Notes: generated from the sequence alone by a model not told the origin. Shown: positions 55,809 to 63,928, numbered from the stretch's first letter. The stretch is 64,000 nucleotides of DNA from Carnobacterium sp. 17-4 (GCF_000195575.1 NC_015391.1:2034363-2098362), one strand, 5' to 3'. A program made the numbers and translations.

Positions 55809-56189
55809 CTACTTCGTAATTACACTACGCAACATAGAGTACTTAGCGTTTAATTGAGTCACAAGTGAATTATAATAAATACTGTTGCTGGCTTCTTCTG
55901 CCATTTCAATATCAATATCAACATTGTTGCCATTCTCTTTCACCGAAGTGTCGGTTCTTTTTGATACAACCGGTGTCACTTCATTTAAATTCCCAAAACC
56001 TATATGTAAATCGTTCGTTTTATTCATTGCTGTACCATTCGAAACATTCTCTAAAATACTTTCGAATTCTACTTTATTTACTTTGTAGTCTGCTGTATTC
56101 ACATTCGCAATATTACTTGAAATCATTTCTTGTCTCATGGACGCTGCATCTAATGCATTTTTCATTAAATTAAAAGTAGGGTCACTCAT
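55809..56189 (-). CDS. flgB: Flagellar proximal rod protein FlgB
   Basis: A 126-residue rod protein beginning MSDPTFNLMKNALDAASMRQ, with ISSNIANVNTADYKVNKVEF. I start at ATG 56189 (or the adjacent ATG at 56192), eight bases after GGAGG; the frame reaches 56237 but the extra residues hold the ribosome site. It opens the large early flagellar unit, behind the sigma-A promoter at 56342-56370. Confidence 0.92.
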   Translation of the reverse strand: MSDPTFNLMKNALDAASMRQEMISSNIANVNTADYKVNKVEFESILENVSNGTAMNKTNDLHIGFGNLNEVTPVVSKRTDTSVKENGNNVDIDIEMAEEASNSIYYNSLVTQLNAKYSMLRSVITK

Positions 56190-56341
56190 CATCTTATCCT
56201 CCATACTCAATTTCTCATCTTGCTCACTATTAGTCATTAGTTCTTAATCACTTTTTATCAATAAAATACACACGTTATTAATTAATATACGTTTATTGTA
56301 AATATTTATGGGTAACTATTCATGTATATCAACACTTAGAA

Positions 56342-56370
56342 AGTATATCCTTTTTTTTTTTATTCAGCAA
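56342..56370 (-). promoter_or_regulatory. Sigma-A promoter of the flgB-flhA-fliA operon, with A11 spacer tract
   Basis: Minus strand TTGCTG, 17-base spacer, TATACT, about 150 bases before flgB. The spacer holds eleven consecutive A (56351-56361 as T on plus). A one-base change in that tract would shift -35/-10 spacing. This lies in the ~420-base gap between fliS and flgB; besides this promoter and the fliS terminator the rest of the gap shows only AT-rich sequence and one inverted repeat. Confidence 0.75.
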
Positions 56371-56498
56371 TAGACTTTACACAATCATTACGTTCATAAA
56401 AACACAAGATTGTCTTTTTTCAATAAATGAGTTTTTCCTAATATTCATTGATATAGTTTGAACATCAAAGAAAAACGCTCTCAATCACTAATTCATGC

Positions 56499-56529
56499 AA
56501 AAAAAACCTCACTTTTCTTAAGTAAGGCA
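56499..56529 (-). terminator. Terminator of the hag-fliD-fliS transcripts
   Basis: Minus strand CCTTACTT pairs with AAGTGAGG (one G-T pair), followed by eight T. It lies about 85 bases past the fliS stop, before the flgB promoter. Confidence 0.85.
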
Positions 56530-56550
56530 GAGCTGGTTCACCCAATTTAC

Positions 56551-56582
56551 AGACACATTTCAATTATTTTAGAAATGTGTCT
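56551..56582. repeat. Perfect inverted repeat downstream of fliS
   Basis: AGACACATTTC (56551-56561) and GAAATGTGTCT (56572-56582) are exact complements. A T run lies on the wrong side for terminating fliS, and a real terminator follows. It could be the remains of a mobile element end or an RNA processing hairpin. Confidence 0.6.
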
Positions 56583-56611
56583 AAAAAACAACAAATGTTG
56601 ATTTTTACATT

Positions 56612-56980
56612 TCATTCAATTTCAATCCAAGTATCCCTTAGTTCCTCAATTAATTTGCGACTGCGTTGGACATCTTCAATATTTTTCGATATATTCGCTT
56701 TGACCAATTCACTAGTGAGATACTCATACATTCGATACAGATTTTCTGCAACCTCTCCACCTTTTTCAAAATCTAGTGTATTCATTAATTCCGCTAGAAT
56801 ATCTTGTGCTTTGATCAATACTTGATTTGTTTTTTCGATGTTCTTTTCTGTTATATGTATTTCAGCTAATTTCAAATTTTTGATGCAACCTTCATATAAA
56901 AGGACAATCAATTTTTTGGGCGATGCATTTAAAATTTGATTTTCTTTATAGATTGCTGATCCATTTTTTTGGTACATCAT
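56612..56980 (-). CDS. fliS: Flagellin export chaperone FliS
   Basis: A 122-residue four-helix protein. NQILNASPKKLIVLLYEGCI and the KGGEVAENLYRMYEYLTSEL stretch are family signatures. It binds the flagellin C-terminus to stop early polymerisation and guides it to FlhA. AGGAGG precedes the start. It follows the fliT-like gene after 30 bases. Confidence 0.95.
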   Translation of the reverse strand: MMYQKNGSAIYKENQILNASPKKLIVLLYEGCIKNLKLAEIHITEKNIEKTNQVLIKAQDILAELMNTLDFEKGGEVAENLYRMYEYLTSELVKANISKNIEDVQRSRKLIEELRDTWIEIE

Positions 56981-57010
56981 TTTACCTCCTGTTCTTTAAG
57001 CTAATTGCTA

Positions 57011-57376
57011 CTAGATGCCTCTATCTACAAAGACCGAAGCACGTTGCATTGACACATAATTATCTCTAACTTTGTTTTTTTGATTGATTTGTTTCATTTT
57101 ATTCATCAAATTTATTTTTTCGCTACGAATAGCGGCAATCATTTGTTGGTGTTTCGGAATGATTACAGTAAGAAGTTGTTTTTCAACTGAAGTGTATTGA
57201 AATGCCTCATCTTCACGTAATTGTTCTTCAATTTTTTTTAATTGATCCATATTTCGTTCATTTTCAGATATCAGTGTTACAGCTTCTTCTGCACTACCAT
57301 TCCATGAATCTAACAAAGTCTTAATGTTTTCCAATACATCCGTTCGAAGTTTAGCCCATTGAGTATCGGTTGTCAT
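57011..57376 (-). CDS. fliT: FliT-like flagellar chaperone
   Basis: A 121-residue all-helical protein with no strong motif. It ends with LMNKMKQINQKNKVRDNYVS, and the short size and place next to fliS and fliD match FliT, the chaperone for the filament cap. I start at ATG 57376 with AGAGGAG upstream; the frame continues to 57517 only through the repeat element at 57409-57621. The name is based on position, helix content and size. Confidence 0.7.
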   Translation of the reverse strand: MTTDTQWAKLRTDVLENIKTLLDSWNGSAEEAVTLISENERNMDQLKKIEEQLREDEAFQYTSVEKQLLTVIIPKHQQMIAAIRSEKINLMNKMKQINQKNKVRDNYVSMQRASVFVDRGI

Positions 57377-57408
57377 AGTGAGCACTCCTCTCTTAATTGA
57401 TTGTTTAA

Positions 57409-57621
57409 CAAATGGTGTTGATATTTCAAATGAAATTCCTTCTGGAATGAACGCGTTTACTTGTAGAGAATCATGGGATTGCTTGAAATCTGAAGCCCAT
57501 AGTCTTAAAGCTTTCAAGGCTCAAACAACGCTTAATCACTGAAGTACTAACACGTTGTCATTCGCATTGAATCCTTTACATTGCACAAGCAATGCCTATT
57601 CTTCCAGGAATTTCAGGTAAG
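57409..57621 (-). repeat. ~213-bp dispersed structured repeat, copy B
   Basis: The second copy of the element at 5825-6030, in the same orientation. It fills the gap between fliD and the fliT-like gene, ending 33 bases before the ATG. The outer ends pair through TGAAATTCC/GGAATTTCA; inner stems are CTTGAAA/TTTCAAG and ACAACG/CGTTGT. These inner stems differ in sequence from those in copy A but occupy similar places, which suggests structure more than sequence is kept. Confidence 0.75.
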
Positions 57622-57638
57622 TAATTGAATGAATCCAC

Positions 57639-59129
57639 CTATTTTGTTGTACTAAATTGACTTTGCAAGTATGCTAGTTGCGATTCTGCTTCCATCATAG
57701 CCGTGTCTAAGCGGGTAAACATGGCAACATAATTTTCACGTTTCTTCACTAAACGCTCATTGAATTTTGTAATACTGCTAGAAAGGTCTTCTAATGATTT
57801 ATCATAGGTTTCAGATTTCGTCGCAATAATCCCAGTTTTTTCTGAAATATACGTATCCACCAATGCACGCATTTTTTGAGCTATACCTACTTCAGTTTCA
57901 GTAGTTATAGTAGTGGGTTTGCCATTCTCATCCACACCCGGTGTTTCAGTTGTAGTTGTTTGGAATAACATTTTTTTTACTGCTGTTGGGTCATCTGCTA
58001 AAGCTTTTTTCAATTTTTCTGTATCAAGAGTTGCCGCACCATAGCGGTCTACTGAAATACCCACTGTCTCTAGGTTATTGTATGTAGCATTTCCAGTATT
58101 TACGGCTCCGGTCATCAAAGAACGTAAACTAGATTGTAACCGCATTAAAGAACTGTCCCCTGTTAGTGCTCCAGTTTTATTATCTTCCGCAGAAGGATCA
58201 CCTACGTCCAGTTGATCGTCAATAAATGCTAATGTTGAATTATATTGATCCACAAAGGATTGGAACGCTTTAATTGTCGTATCCGTATCTTCTTTAATAC
58301 CTATTGTGACAGGTTTTGAAGCTTCGGTTACACCTTTCAGATCAATTGTTAAACCTTCTATAGCATCTGTAATGTTGTTGGTGTTACGTGTCATTTCAAT
58401 GCCGTCTACTGTAAGTATAGCTGGCTTTCCACCATCATAGATTTTACCTGCTTCAAAACCTAATGCTTTGGCCATACTGCCTTTAACAGGATCGGATCCA
58501 TCTTCAACGGTTAGATCACCGTCAAAGGTTATCGTACGCGCACCCATTTTGCTGTCAGTCATCACAATTCGATTATCAACGATTTTTGCTTGAATACCGG
58601 ATTCCTTTGAAACCTCATTGATTTTGCCAACGATATCTTTTAAGCTGTCCTCTTTTAAGATTTCAATTTTAAAGCCACCAGTAGTTGGTTTACCATCTAC
58701 TTCTGGACCAGCATTTTCCTGATTTATAATTGTAAACGTGCCACTCAATCCAAGACTATCTTTAATTGTTTTACCATCAGCTGAACTGATTACTCCTGAT
58801 GTTGCTTGGGTTGAAGTCGCTAACTGTTTTACTTCAACAGCATAATTGCTTGCTGCCGCATCTGTATTTGCTGTAATAGCTACTTTAGTCGCATCACTTG
58901 ATGTTGCTATTTTTGACAGAAACGTTTTAGCCTCACCCAGAGCACCTAACTTAGTAAATAAACTATCTAAACGTGTGTTGATGTCTTTCCAAGCATTTTT
59001 TTCTGCTGTAATGCTTGTTTGTTTATTTGTATATTGAACAAGCTTACCAGATTCTGCTTGAATCATTGAGTCAATCGTTGCTGAATCAATACCTGAATAA
59101 GATCCTAAAAAACTAATACTGCTAGCCAT
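57639..59129 (-). CDS. fliD: Flagellar filament cap protein FliD
   Basis: A 496-residue cap protein. N-terminal FLGSYSGIDSATIDSMIQAE and a long coiled coil, then variable domains, then C-terminal IATKSETYDKSLEDLSSSIT and YVAMFTRLDTAMMEAESQLA that form the D0/D1 helices. Five copies cap the growing filament and fold incoming flagellin. It lies four bases after flaG. Confidence 0.95.
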   Translation of the reverse strand: MASSISFLGSYSGIDSATIDSMIQAESGKLVQYTNKQTSITAEKNAWKDINTRLDSLFTKLGALGEAKTFLSKIATSSDATKVAITANTDAAASNYAVEVKQLATSTQATSGVISSADGKTIKDSLGLSGTFTIINQENAGPEVDGKPTTGGFKIEILKEDSLKDIVGKINEVSKESGIQAKIVDNRIVMTDSKMGARTITFDGDLTVEDGSDPVKGSMAKALGFEAGKIYDGGKPAILTVDGIEMTRNTNNITDAIEGLTIDLKGVTEASKPVTIGIKEDTDTTIKAFQSFVDQYNSTLAFIDDQLDVGDPSAEDNKTGALTGDSSLMRLQSSLRSLMTGAVNTGNATYNNLETVGISVDRYGAATLDTEKLKKALADDPTAVKKMLFQTTTTETPGVDENGKPTTITTETEVGIAQKMRALVDTYISEKTGIIATKSETYDKSLEDLSSSITKFNERLVKKRENYVAMFTRLDTAMMEAESQLAYLQSQFSTTK

Positions 59130-59133
59130 ACTT

Positions 59134-59505
59134 TCACTCCTTTCTATCTACTACTATCCCTGCCATGTCCCAAATACCCGCAATAACATCGAGCATTTTT
59201 TCTGGTGGAATTTCTTTTACTACTTCTTTTGTTTGTTTGTCGACCAATCTAACAACAGTTCTACCTGTACCTTCATGGATTTTAAAATCAAACTGAATGT
59301 TTAACCCCAATAGAAACTGATTGGCTTTTTCTATCGATTTTTCTAATTCTTCATGAGAAATTTCAGTAATTCCATCAATATTTTTAGTCTCTGATTTACT
59401 TTTATTTTCTATTGAACTATATTTTTGAACAGTAGACTGATTAATTGTACTTGATTCAAACGGACGAATTTGAAGAGATTTTGTGACAGCTTGTATAATA
59501 TCCAT
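59134..59505 (-). CDS. flaG: FlaG family protein
   Basis: A 123-residue protein. After a variable N-terminal part comes the FlaG core LGLNIQFDFKIHEGTGRTVV and RLVDKQTKEVVKEIPPEKML. FlaG proteins influence filament length in some bacteria. I start at ATG 59505 with GGAG nine bases upstream; the alternative ATG at 59520 overlaps that site. It lies between hag and fliD, past the hag terminator. Confidence 0.9.
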   Translation of the reverse strand: MDIIQAVTKSLQIRPFESSTINQSTVQKYSSIENKSKSETKNIDGITEISHEELEKSIEKANQFLLGLNIQFDFKIHEGTGRTVVRLVDKQTKEVVKEIPPEKMLDVIAGIWDMAGIVVDRKE

Positions 59506-59548
59506 ATCTGAGAACTCCATTTCTCGACATCGTATAGTTTACTATAAA

Positions 59549-59577
59549 TAAAAAGCCGGCACAATGCCGGCTTTTTA
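59549..59577 (-). terminator. Strong terminator after hag
   Basis: AAAAAGCCGGC and GCCGGCTTTTT are exact complements around a five-base loop; the GC-rich stem is the strongest in the window. It keeps flagellin mRNA mostly monocistronic, with readthrough to flaG-fliD possible. Confidence 0.92.
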
Positions 59578-59604
59578 TTGTGCTTCAAAGTTTTCAAACA
59601 ATTA

Positions 59605-60765
59605 TTATTGTAATAATTGTAGTACGCCTTGAGGCATTTGGTTTGCTTGAGCCAACATTGCTGTTGAAGCTTGAGAAAGAATATTTGATTTAGTAAAGCT
59701 CATCATTTCTTCAGCCATATCAACGTCAGTAATACGTGAGTTAGCTTCTGACAAGTTTTCTTTTGTTGTAGCTAAGTTAGAAACTGTGTGGTCTAAACGG
59801 TTTTGAGTAGCACCTAAGTTTGCACGTTCTTCAGAAACTGATTTGATAGCTGAATCGATTGTTTCGATTACTTTATCGTAGTCTGCAGCAGTTAATTTCT
59901 CACCTACTACATTACCTTCAGAATCAACCGTGTTAGCAACTTTAAGTTTGCTTACATGTACCAATTCAAGATTTCCTGCATTTGCTGTTTGAAAATCAGT
60001 TGCAGCAGTTAAAGCATCTCCTGTTTTAGTTACTTCTTCTCCTGCTTTAGTATCTAAAGCAGTTGCAGTTGCGTCTGCTGCTATAAGACCAGCTGTAATG
60101 TCAGCATCTAATCCATCATCTGCAGCCAATGCTGCAGCTGCGGTTGTTACGTTTGCTGCTGTTGCTGTTTTTGCTGTTGTTGCTGCGTCTGCTGCTTTTG
60201 TTGCTGTGTTTAAATCAACTGCAGCTTTAGCAGCTACTGTCGTACTATCAGATAATCCTAGTCCAGTAGTAGTCATGTCTTTAATGTCTAGACTAACTTC
60301 TTGCCCAGCATTAGCTCCAATTTGGAAAGTAAAACTTGAACCTTCTGTACCACCATTTAATAAAGATTTTGAGTTAAATTCAGTATCTTTAGCAATACGT
60401 CCGATTTCTGATGAAAGAGAATCCATTTCTTTTTGGATAGCACTTGTATCTTCATCTGTGTTAGTACCATTTTTAGATTGAACAGTCAAATCACGCATAC
60501 GGTTTAAGATGCTGTGAGTTTCGCTTAAAGCACCTTCAGCTGTTTGGATCAATGAAATTCCATCTTGTGCATTACGTGAAGCTTGAGTCATTCCACTGAT
60601 TTGGTTTTTCATTTTTTCTGAAATTGCTAATCCGGCTGCGTCGTCCCCAGCTTTGTTGATGCGTAGTCCTGATGATAATTTAGCTAATGAGCTGCTTTTT
60701 GAAGCGTTAGCTGATGTTAATTGAGAGTAAGTATTCATTGCTGCTGTATTTGTATTAATTCTCAT
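59605..60765 (-). CDS. hag: Flagellin
   Basis: A 386-residue filament subunit. The conserved D0/D1 N-terminus has MRINTNTAAMNTYSQL and SSGLRINKAGDDAAGLAISE; the C-terminus has RITDVDMAEEMMSFTKSNIL and ends QMPQGVLQLLQ. Between them, ~170-255 is an Ala/Thr/Asp-rich low-complexity domain, exposed on the filament surface. AGGAGG precedes the start and two tandem sigma-28 promoters lie upstream. Confidence 0.96.
   Translation of the reverse strand: MRINTNTAAMNTYSQLTSANASKSSSLAKLSSGLRINKAGDDAAGLAISEKMKNQISGMTQASRNAQDGISLIQTAEGALSETHSILNRMRDLTVQSKNGTNTDEDTSAIQKEMDSLSSEIGRIAKDTEFNSKSLLNGGTEGSSFTFQIGANAGQEVSLDIKDMTTTGLGLSDSTTVAAKAAVDLNTATKAADAATTAKTATAANVTTAAAALAADDGLDADITAGLIAADATATALDTKAGEEVTKTGDALTAATDFQTANAGNLELVHVSKLKVANTVDSEGNVVGEKLTAADYDKVIETIDSAIKSVSEERANLGATQNRLDHTVSNLATTKENLSEANSRITDVDMAEEMMSFTKSNILSQASTAMLAQANQMPQGVLQLLQ
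60000..60250 (-). repeat. Low-complexity Ala/Thr-rich coding segment in hag
   Basis: Reads mainly GCA/GCT/ACA/ACT codons, giving runs such as TAAAALAADD and ATATALDTKAG. It encodes the variable exposed domain of flagellin. Short repeats of GCTG-type units could shift by slippage or recombination. Confidence 0.6.
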
Positions 60766-60818
60766 AATTTTGTTTCCTCCTAAAGTCTATTTTGTGAAGG
60801 TGTTGCCTTCTACCTCTT

Positions 60819-60845
60819 ATATCGGCACGTTTCATTATCAATTAA
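60819..60845 (-). promoter_or_regulatory. Sigma-28 promoter of hag, proximal (P2)
   Basis: Minus strand TTAA, 15-base spacer, GCCGATAT. The leader is ~47 bases and holds a GAAGG/CCTTC hairpin before the ribosome site. Confidence 0.85.
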
Positions 60846-60916
60846 GGATGTTTTTTATTTTATTTTATTTTATTAAACATTCATAATTTCCAAAAGAAAT
60901 TCGCCTTATATTTCTT

Positions 60917-60943
60917 ATATCGGCAGAGTTAAATTGAAGTTAA
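60917..60943 (-). promoter_or_regulatory. Sigma-28 promoter of hag, distal (P1)
   Basis: Minus strand TTAA, 15-base spacer, GCCGATAT, with the same TCTTATATCGGCA (plus strand) as the proximal promoter 98 bases away. Confidence 0.82.
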
Positions 60944-61127
60944 GCATTTTTATAACTTTATTAGAATCAAACATGAGATAAATAATACATTTATTTTTTT
61001 ACTACTGTGCGTATAGTTCCATACATTCCATTTCACTGATTATGTTTACGGATATTTTTTTCATCTCTTCCTGATTAACTATTTTAATTTATGATATAAG
61101 CACTACTGCACTTCTTTTAAAAATAAT

Positions 61128-61323
61128 TTTTAAAAAAGTTAATCCCAAAAATACTGCAGCGTTTGGGCTGTTTTGGAGGAGTTATAAATGCTGGTGTTGG
61201 TGTAGCATTTACTGAAGTAATAGGATTTGGAGGATCTAATGCTTTCGAAAAGAATAGTGATACTAAGTATCTGGATATCTTGGAAGTTTTAAAGGATGTT
61301 GGATTAAACTTTAAAAAGGAATA
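61128..61323 (+). pseudogene. Decayed plus-strand gene, unrecognised
   Basis: A short open stretch in which KKVNPKNTAAFG, then after a frame change GGVINAGVGVAFTEVIG (~61171-61221) and a C-terminus LDILEVLKDVGLNFKKE ending at the TAG 61321-61323. It has no start codon with ribosome site. The Gly/Ala-rich segment could be a membrane helix. I do not recognise the family. It is opposite in strand to all neighbours, and a good plus-strand terminator follows, so it looks like the 3' end of a lost gene. The rest of the ~800-base gap holds the two hag promoters and AT-rich DNA without other signals. Confidence 0.45.
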
Positions 61324-61357
61324 GTTTTAGTACTATTAGTATTTTACCCCTTATAAA

Positions 61358-61401
61358 ATTTAGTTATAGCCATATTGTTAGCCCTATAACTAATTTTTTT
61401 T
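61358..61401 (+). terminator. Plus-strand terminator after the gene remnant
   Basis: TTAGTTATAG (61360-61369) is the exact complement of CTATAACTAA (61384-61393), followed by eight T on the plus strand. No intact plus-strand gene precedes it. Confidence 0.85.
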
Positions 61402-61556
61402 ATTTATCTCTGAAAGAAATACAGCGATAATTTCTCAGACTGCACTTTTCTTTAATTATTTACCTATAGAAATCTGAGTAGAAATATGCAAACAATATCC
61501 TATAATCATTTCTTGATCAATTTTGATATAATAACTAATCATTTTAAATTTTTCCC

Positions 61557-61585
61557 CAAAAAAAAAGACTATCTTAAAGATAGTC
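61557..61585 (-). terminator. Terminator at the flgL stop codon
   Basis: Minus strand GACTATCTT and AAGATAGTC pair, followed by nine or ten T. The flgL stop at 61574 lies in the loop of this hairpin. It ends the flgK-flgL unit before hag. Confidence 0.9.
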
Positions 61586-62494
61586 CAGTATGCTTGTTTG
61601 CAATATTTGTGTTCCCATAGATAAAGAGGCTTGATATGCTGACTTTTCCATGGTAAATTGCATGTATTTTTCAGCTAAATCGATGTCTTGATTTTCAGAT
61701 AACATTGTTTTCAAGTTTAATTTCTCGCTATCATTACGTTCTAACGTTGCATTCAGACGATTAAAAATAGATCCCGTCTTTGAACGATTAGAAACCACAT
61801 TTTCAATTTCTTGATCCGCTCTGTCTAATAAACTGGATAACTTTCCCGTATCATCTTCATCTAAAGCGGTTAATACTTCAGAAAAGAAAGTACCCAAATC
61901 ATCTGATCCATCCGCATTTTGTGCATTCATAAAATTACGACCATCTGTATTCAGTTCAACTGAAACTCCTGGTGCAATTTCACGCGAAAGATTTCCATTG
62001 CCTTCAGCAGTTCCGCTATAAGTGATCCCAGTAATTTCACCATCTACACTAGTTACTTCAAATGGTTTTTCTGTCGTGTTCTTTCCAGCAAAAACATACC
62101 GTCCACCAAAGTTGGTGTTAAATGCATCGACGACACCTTGAATCTCAGATTCAATTTCAGCTTTATTAGCTTGGCGGTCTTCAGAACTCAACGTGCCATT
62201 AGCTGAATATTGAATCAAGGTCTTAATGCGTTGCAGGGATTTTGTAGCACTGCTTAAAGCAGAATCTTGTACATTGGTCCATTGGATAGCATCATTGATC
62301 GTTTTTTTGTATTGATCATTTTGAATAATCGAATTATTTAGATCCAAAATTTTTGAAACTTTTAAAGGATCATCAGAAGGTTTACTGACTTCTTTTAAGG
62401 TTGACAATTGATTTTGGTATTTCATGACGTTTTCTGTATTAGCCGAAAGATTGCGTAAAAAACTTCTTGACATTAACGAATCAGTTACACGCAT
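61574..62494 (-). CDS. flgL: Flagellar hook-filament junction protein FlgL
   Basis: A 306-residue HAP3 protein. MRVTDSLMSRSFLRNLSANT at the N-terminus and VNNRYVFAGK-like NFGGRYVFAGKNTTEKPF in the middle are typical; the C-terminal LSMGTQILQTSILDYL forms the D0 helix, as in flagellin. It links hook and filament with FlgK. It lies three bases after flgK. Confidence 0.95.
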   Translation of the reverse strand: MRVTDSLMSRSFLRNLSANTENVMKYQNQLSTLKEVSKPSDDPLKVSKILDLNNSIIQNDQYKKTINDAIQWTNVQDSALSSATKSLQRIKTLIQYSANGTLSSEDRQANKAEIESEIQGVVDAFNTNFGGRYVFAGKNTTEKPFEVTSVDGEITGITYSGTAEGNGNLSREIAPGVSVELNTDGRNFMNAQNADGSDDLGTFFSEVLTALDEDDTGKLSSLLDRADQEIENVVSNRSKTGSIFNRLNATLERNDSEKLNLKTMLSENQDIDLAEKYMQFTMEKSAYQASLSMGTQILQTSILDYL

Positions 62495-62497
62495 TTT

Positions 62498-63916
62498 CTA
62501 TACCCCCGTTCGGTTGATTAACGTATCAAGCATTTCTGAGACCACTGAAATAATGCGAGAATTGGCTTCAAAGGCACTTTGATAAGCGATTGTATTGGTT
62601 ACTTCTTCATTGATTGAAACACCTGAAACTGAATCTCTGCGAGCCTCAAGAAGACTGACTAAACTTCCTTGACTATCTACCATATTATCCGATTGTTGCT
62701 TCACGATTCCCATTTGTGTGACACTGTCATTGTAAGAACCGGCAACTGTTGAGCCGCCTTCTTTATTTTTGATTGTCATCGTGTCTGGATCGTAATCTCC
62801 TTTGATATCAACTGGATCACCAAATTTAGTATTTTGTAATGCAGCAATCGCTTGAGCACGTGTACCGTCTCCACCTACCACATCATTAATATCTTTTCCG
62901 GCATTAATTTTAGAAACATCATCTAATATCTCTTTATTAACTTGAATTGATGCAGCGTAATCTCCACCTTCTCCTAAAGTGAAGAAAGGTATTCCTGCCC
63001 CACCGTCACTATGTACTTCATTCATAGCCGTTGCAAATGTAAAAGCTATATCATTTAATTCTTGTTTTTTAGTGTCAATTTCGGTTAAAGCTTCTTGAGA
63101 ACCTTTAATATTTCCAGAAGTAATAGCTATGTTGGTTTCATTTACCACTAGTTGTCCATCAGAATCTGGCGCAACACTCATTTTAGATATAGAATCCTCG
63201 GTTAATACGGATTCTCCGCCAACAGTGATACTCACGCGGTTAAATTTATCGTAGCTAGCTTCAACTCCAGCAATTCCCGTTAATTCGCTCAAGATTTTAT
63301 CTTGTTGGTCCAATAAATCATTAGGAGCTTGACCTTGAGAAGTCATATTAAAAATTTGTTTATTTAACGAATCTAATTGCTCTACTTTTGCGTTAAAATC
63401 CAAGACATTTTTTTCAATATCTTGAACAGTACCTTCGTGAAGACTATCGATTTGCTTGGACATATGGTGCAAGGTATCAGTAAACGTTTCTGAGTTTTGA
63501 GCTACCATTGTTTTAGCAGTCGCAAGTTCTGGGTTAGATCCTAAGTAAGTCCAAGAAGAAAAAACTTTGCTTAAGTTATTGTTTAAGCCAGTTGTAGAAG
63601 GTTCGTTAAATATTCCTTCCAATTGACCTAATATATCAGACTTTTTGCCATACATTTCTAAAGAAGAGTTTTCATTTCTTAATTGCTTATTCACATATGG
63701 ATCGACGATACGGTCAATAGAAGAAATTCTGACACCTGTACCAAGTTGGCCAATTCCTCCTAGTGTATACGGATTGTCAGCTACCATAGTTACTTTTTGC
63801 CTAGAGTAACCTACTGTATTCGCATTGGAAATGTTATGACTGGTTGTTTGTAAAGCCGCTTGTTGTACATTTAAGCCTTTGGTTGCGTTATTTAATGTTC
63901 CGAATAAACCTGACAT
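62498..63916 (-). CDS. flgK: Flagellar hook-filament junction protein FlgK
   Basis: A 472-residue HAP1 protein. LFGTLNNATKGLNVQQAALQ and TTSHNISNANTVGYSRQKVT are the N-terminal rod/hook motif; SINEEVTNTIAYQSAFEANS and RIISVVSEMLDTLINRTGV close the protein. AGGTG precedes the start. It sits between flgN and flgL. Confidence 0.95.
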   Translation of the reverse strand: MSGLFGTLNNATKGLNVQQAALQTTSHNISNANTVGYSRQKVTMVADNPYTLGGIGQLGTGVRISSIDRIVDPYVNKQLRNENSSLEMYGKKSDILGQLEGIFNEPSTTGLNNNLSKVFSSWTYLGSNPELATAKTMVAQNSETFTDTLHHMSKQIDSLHEGTVQDIEKNVLDFNAKVEQLDSLNKQIFNMTSQGQAPNDLLDQQDKILSELTGIAGVEASYDKFNRVSITVGGESVLTEDSISKMSVAPDSDGQLVVNETNIAITSGNIKGSQEALTEIDTKKQELNDIAFTFATAMNEVHSDGGAGIPFFTLGEGGDYAASIQVNKEILDDVSKINAGKDINDVVGGDGTRAQAIAALQNTKFGDPVDIKGDYDPDTMTIKNKEGGSTVAGSYNDSVTQMGIVKQQSDNMVDSQGSLVSLLEARRDSVSGVSINEEVTNTIAYQSAFEANSRIISVVSEMLDTLINRTGV

Positions 63917-63928
63917 TCTTTCACCTCA

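Noticed and set aside
57378-57517. Longer N-terminus for the fliT-like protein
   Set aside because: The extension runs through the repeat element, has no ribosome site, and a good one lies before ATG 57376.
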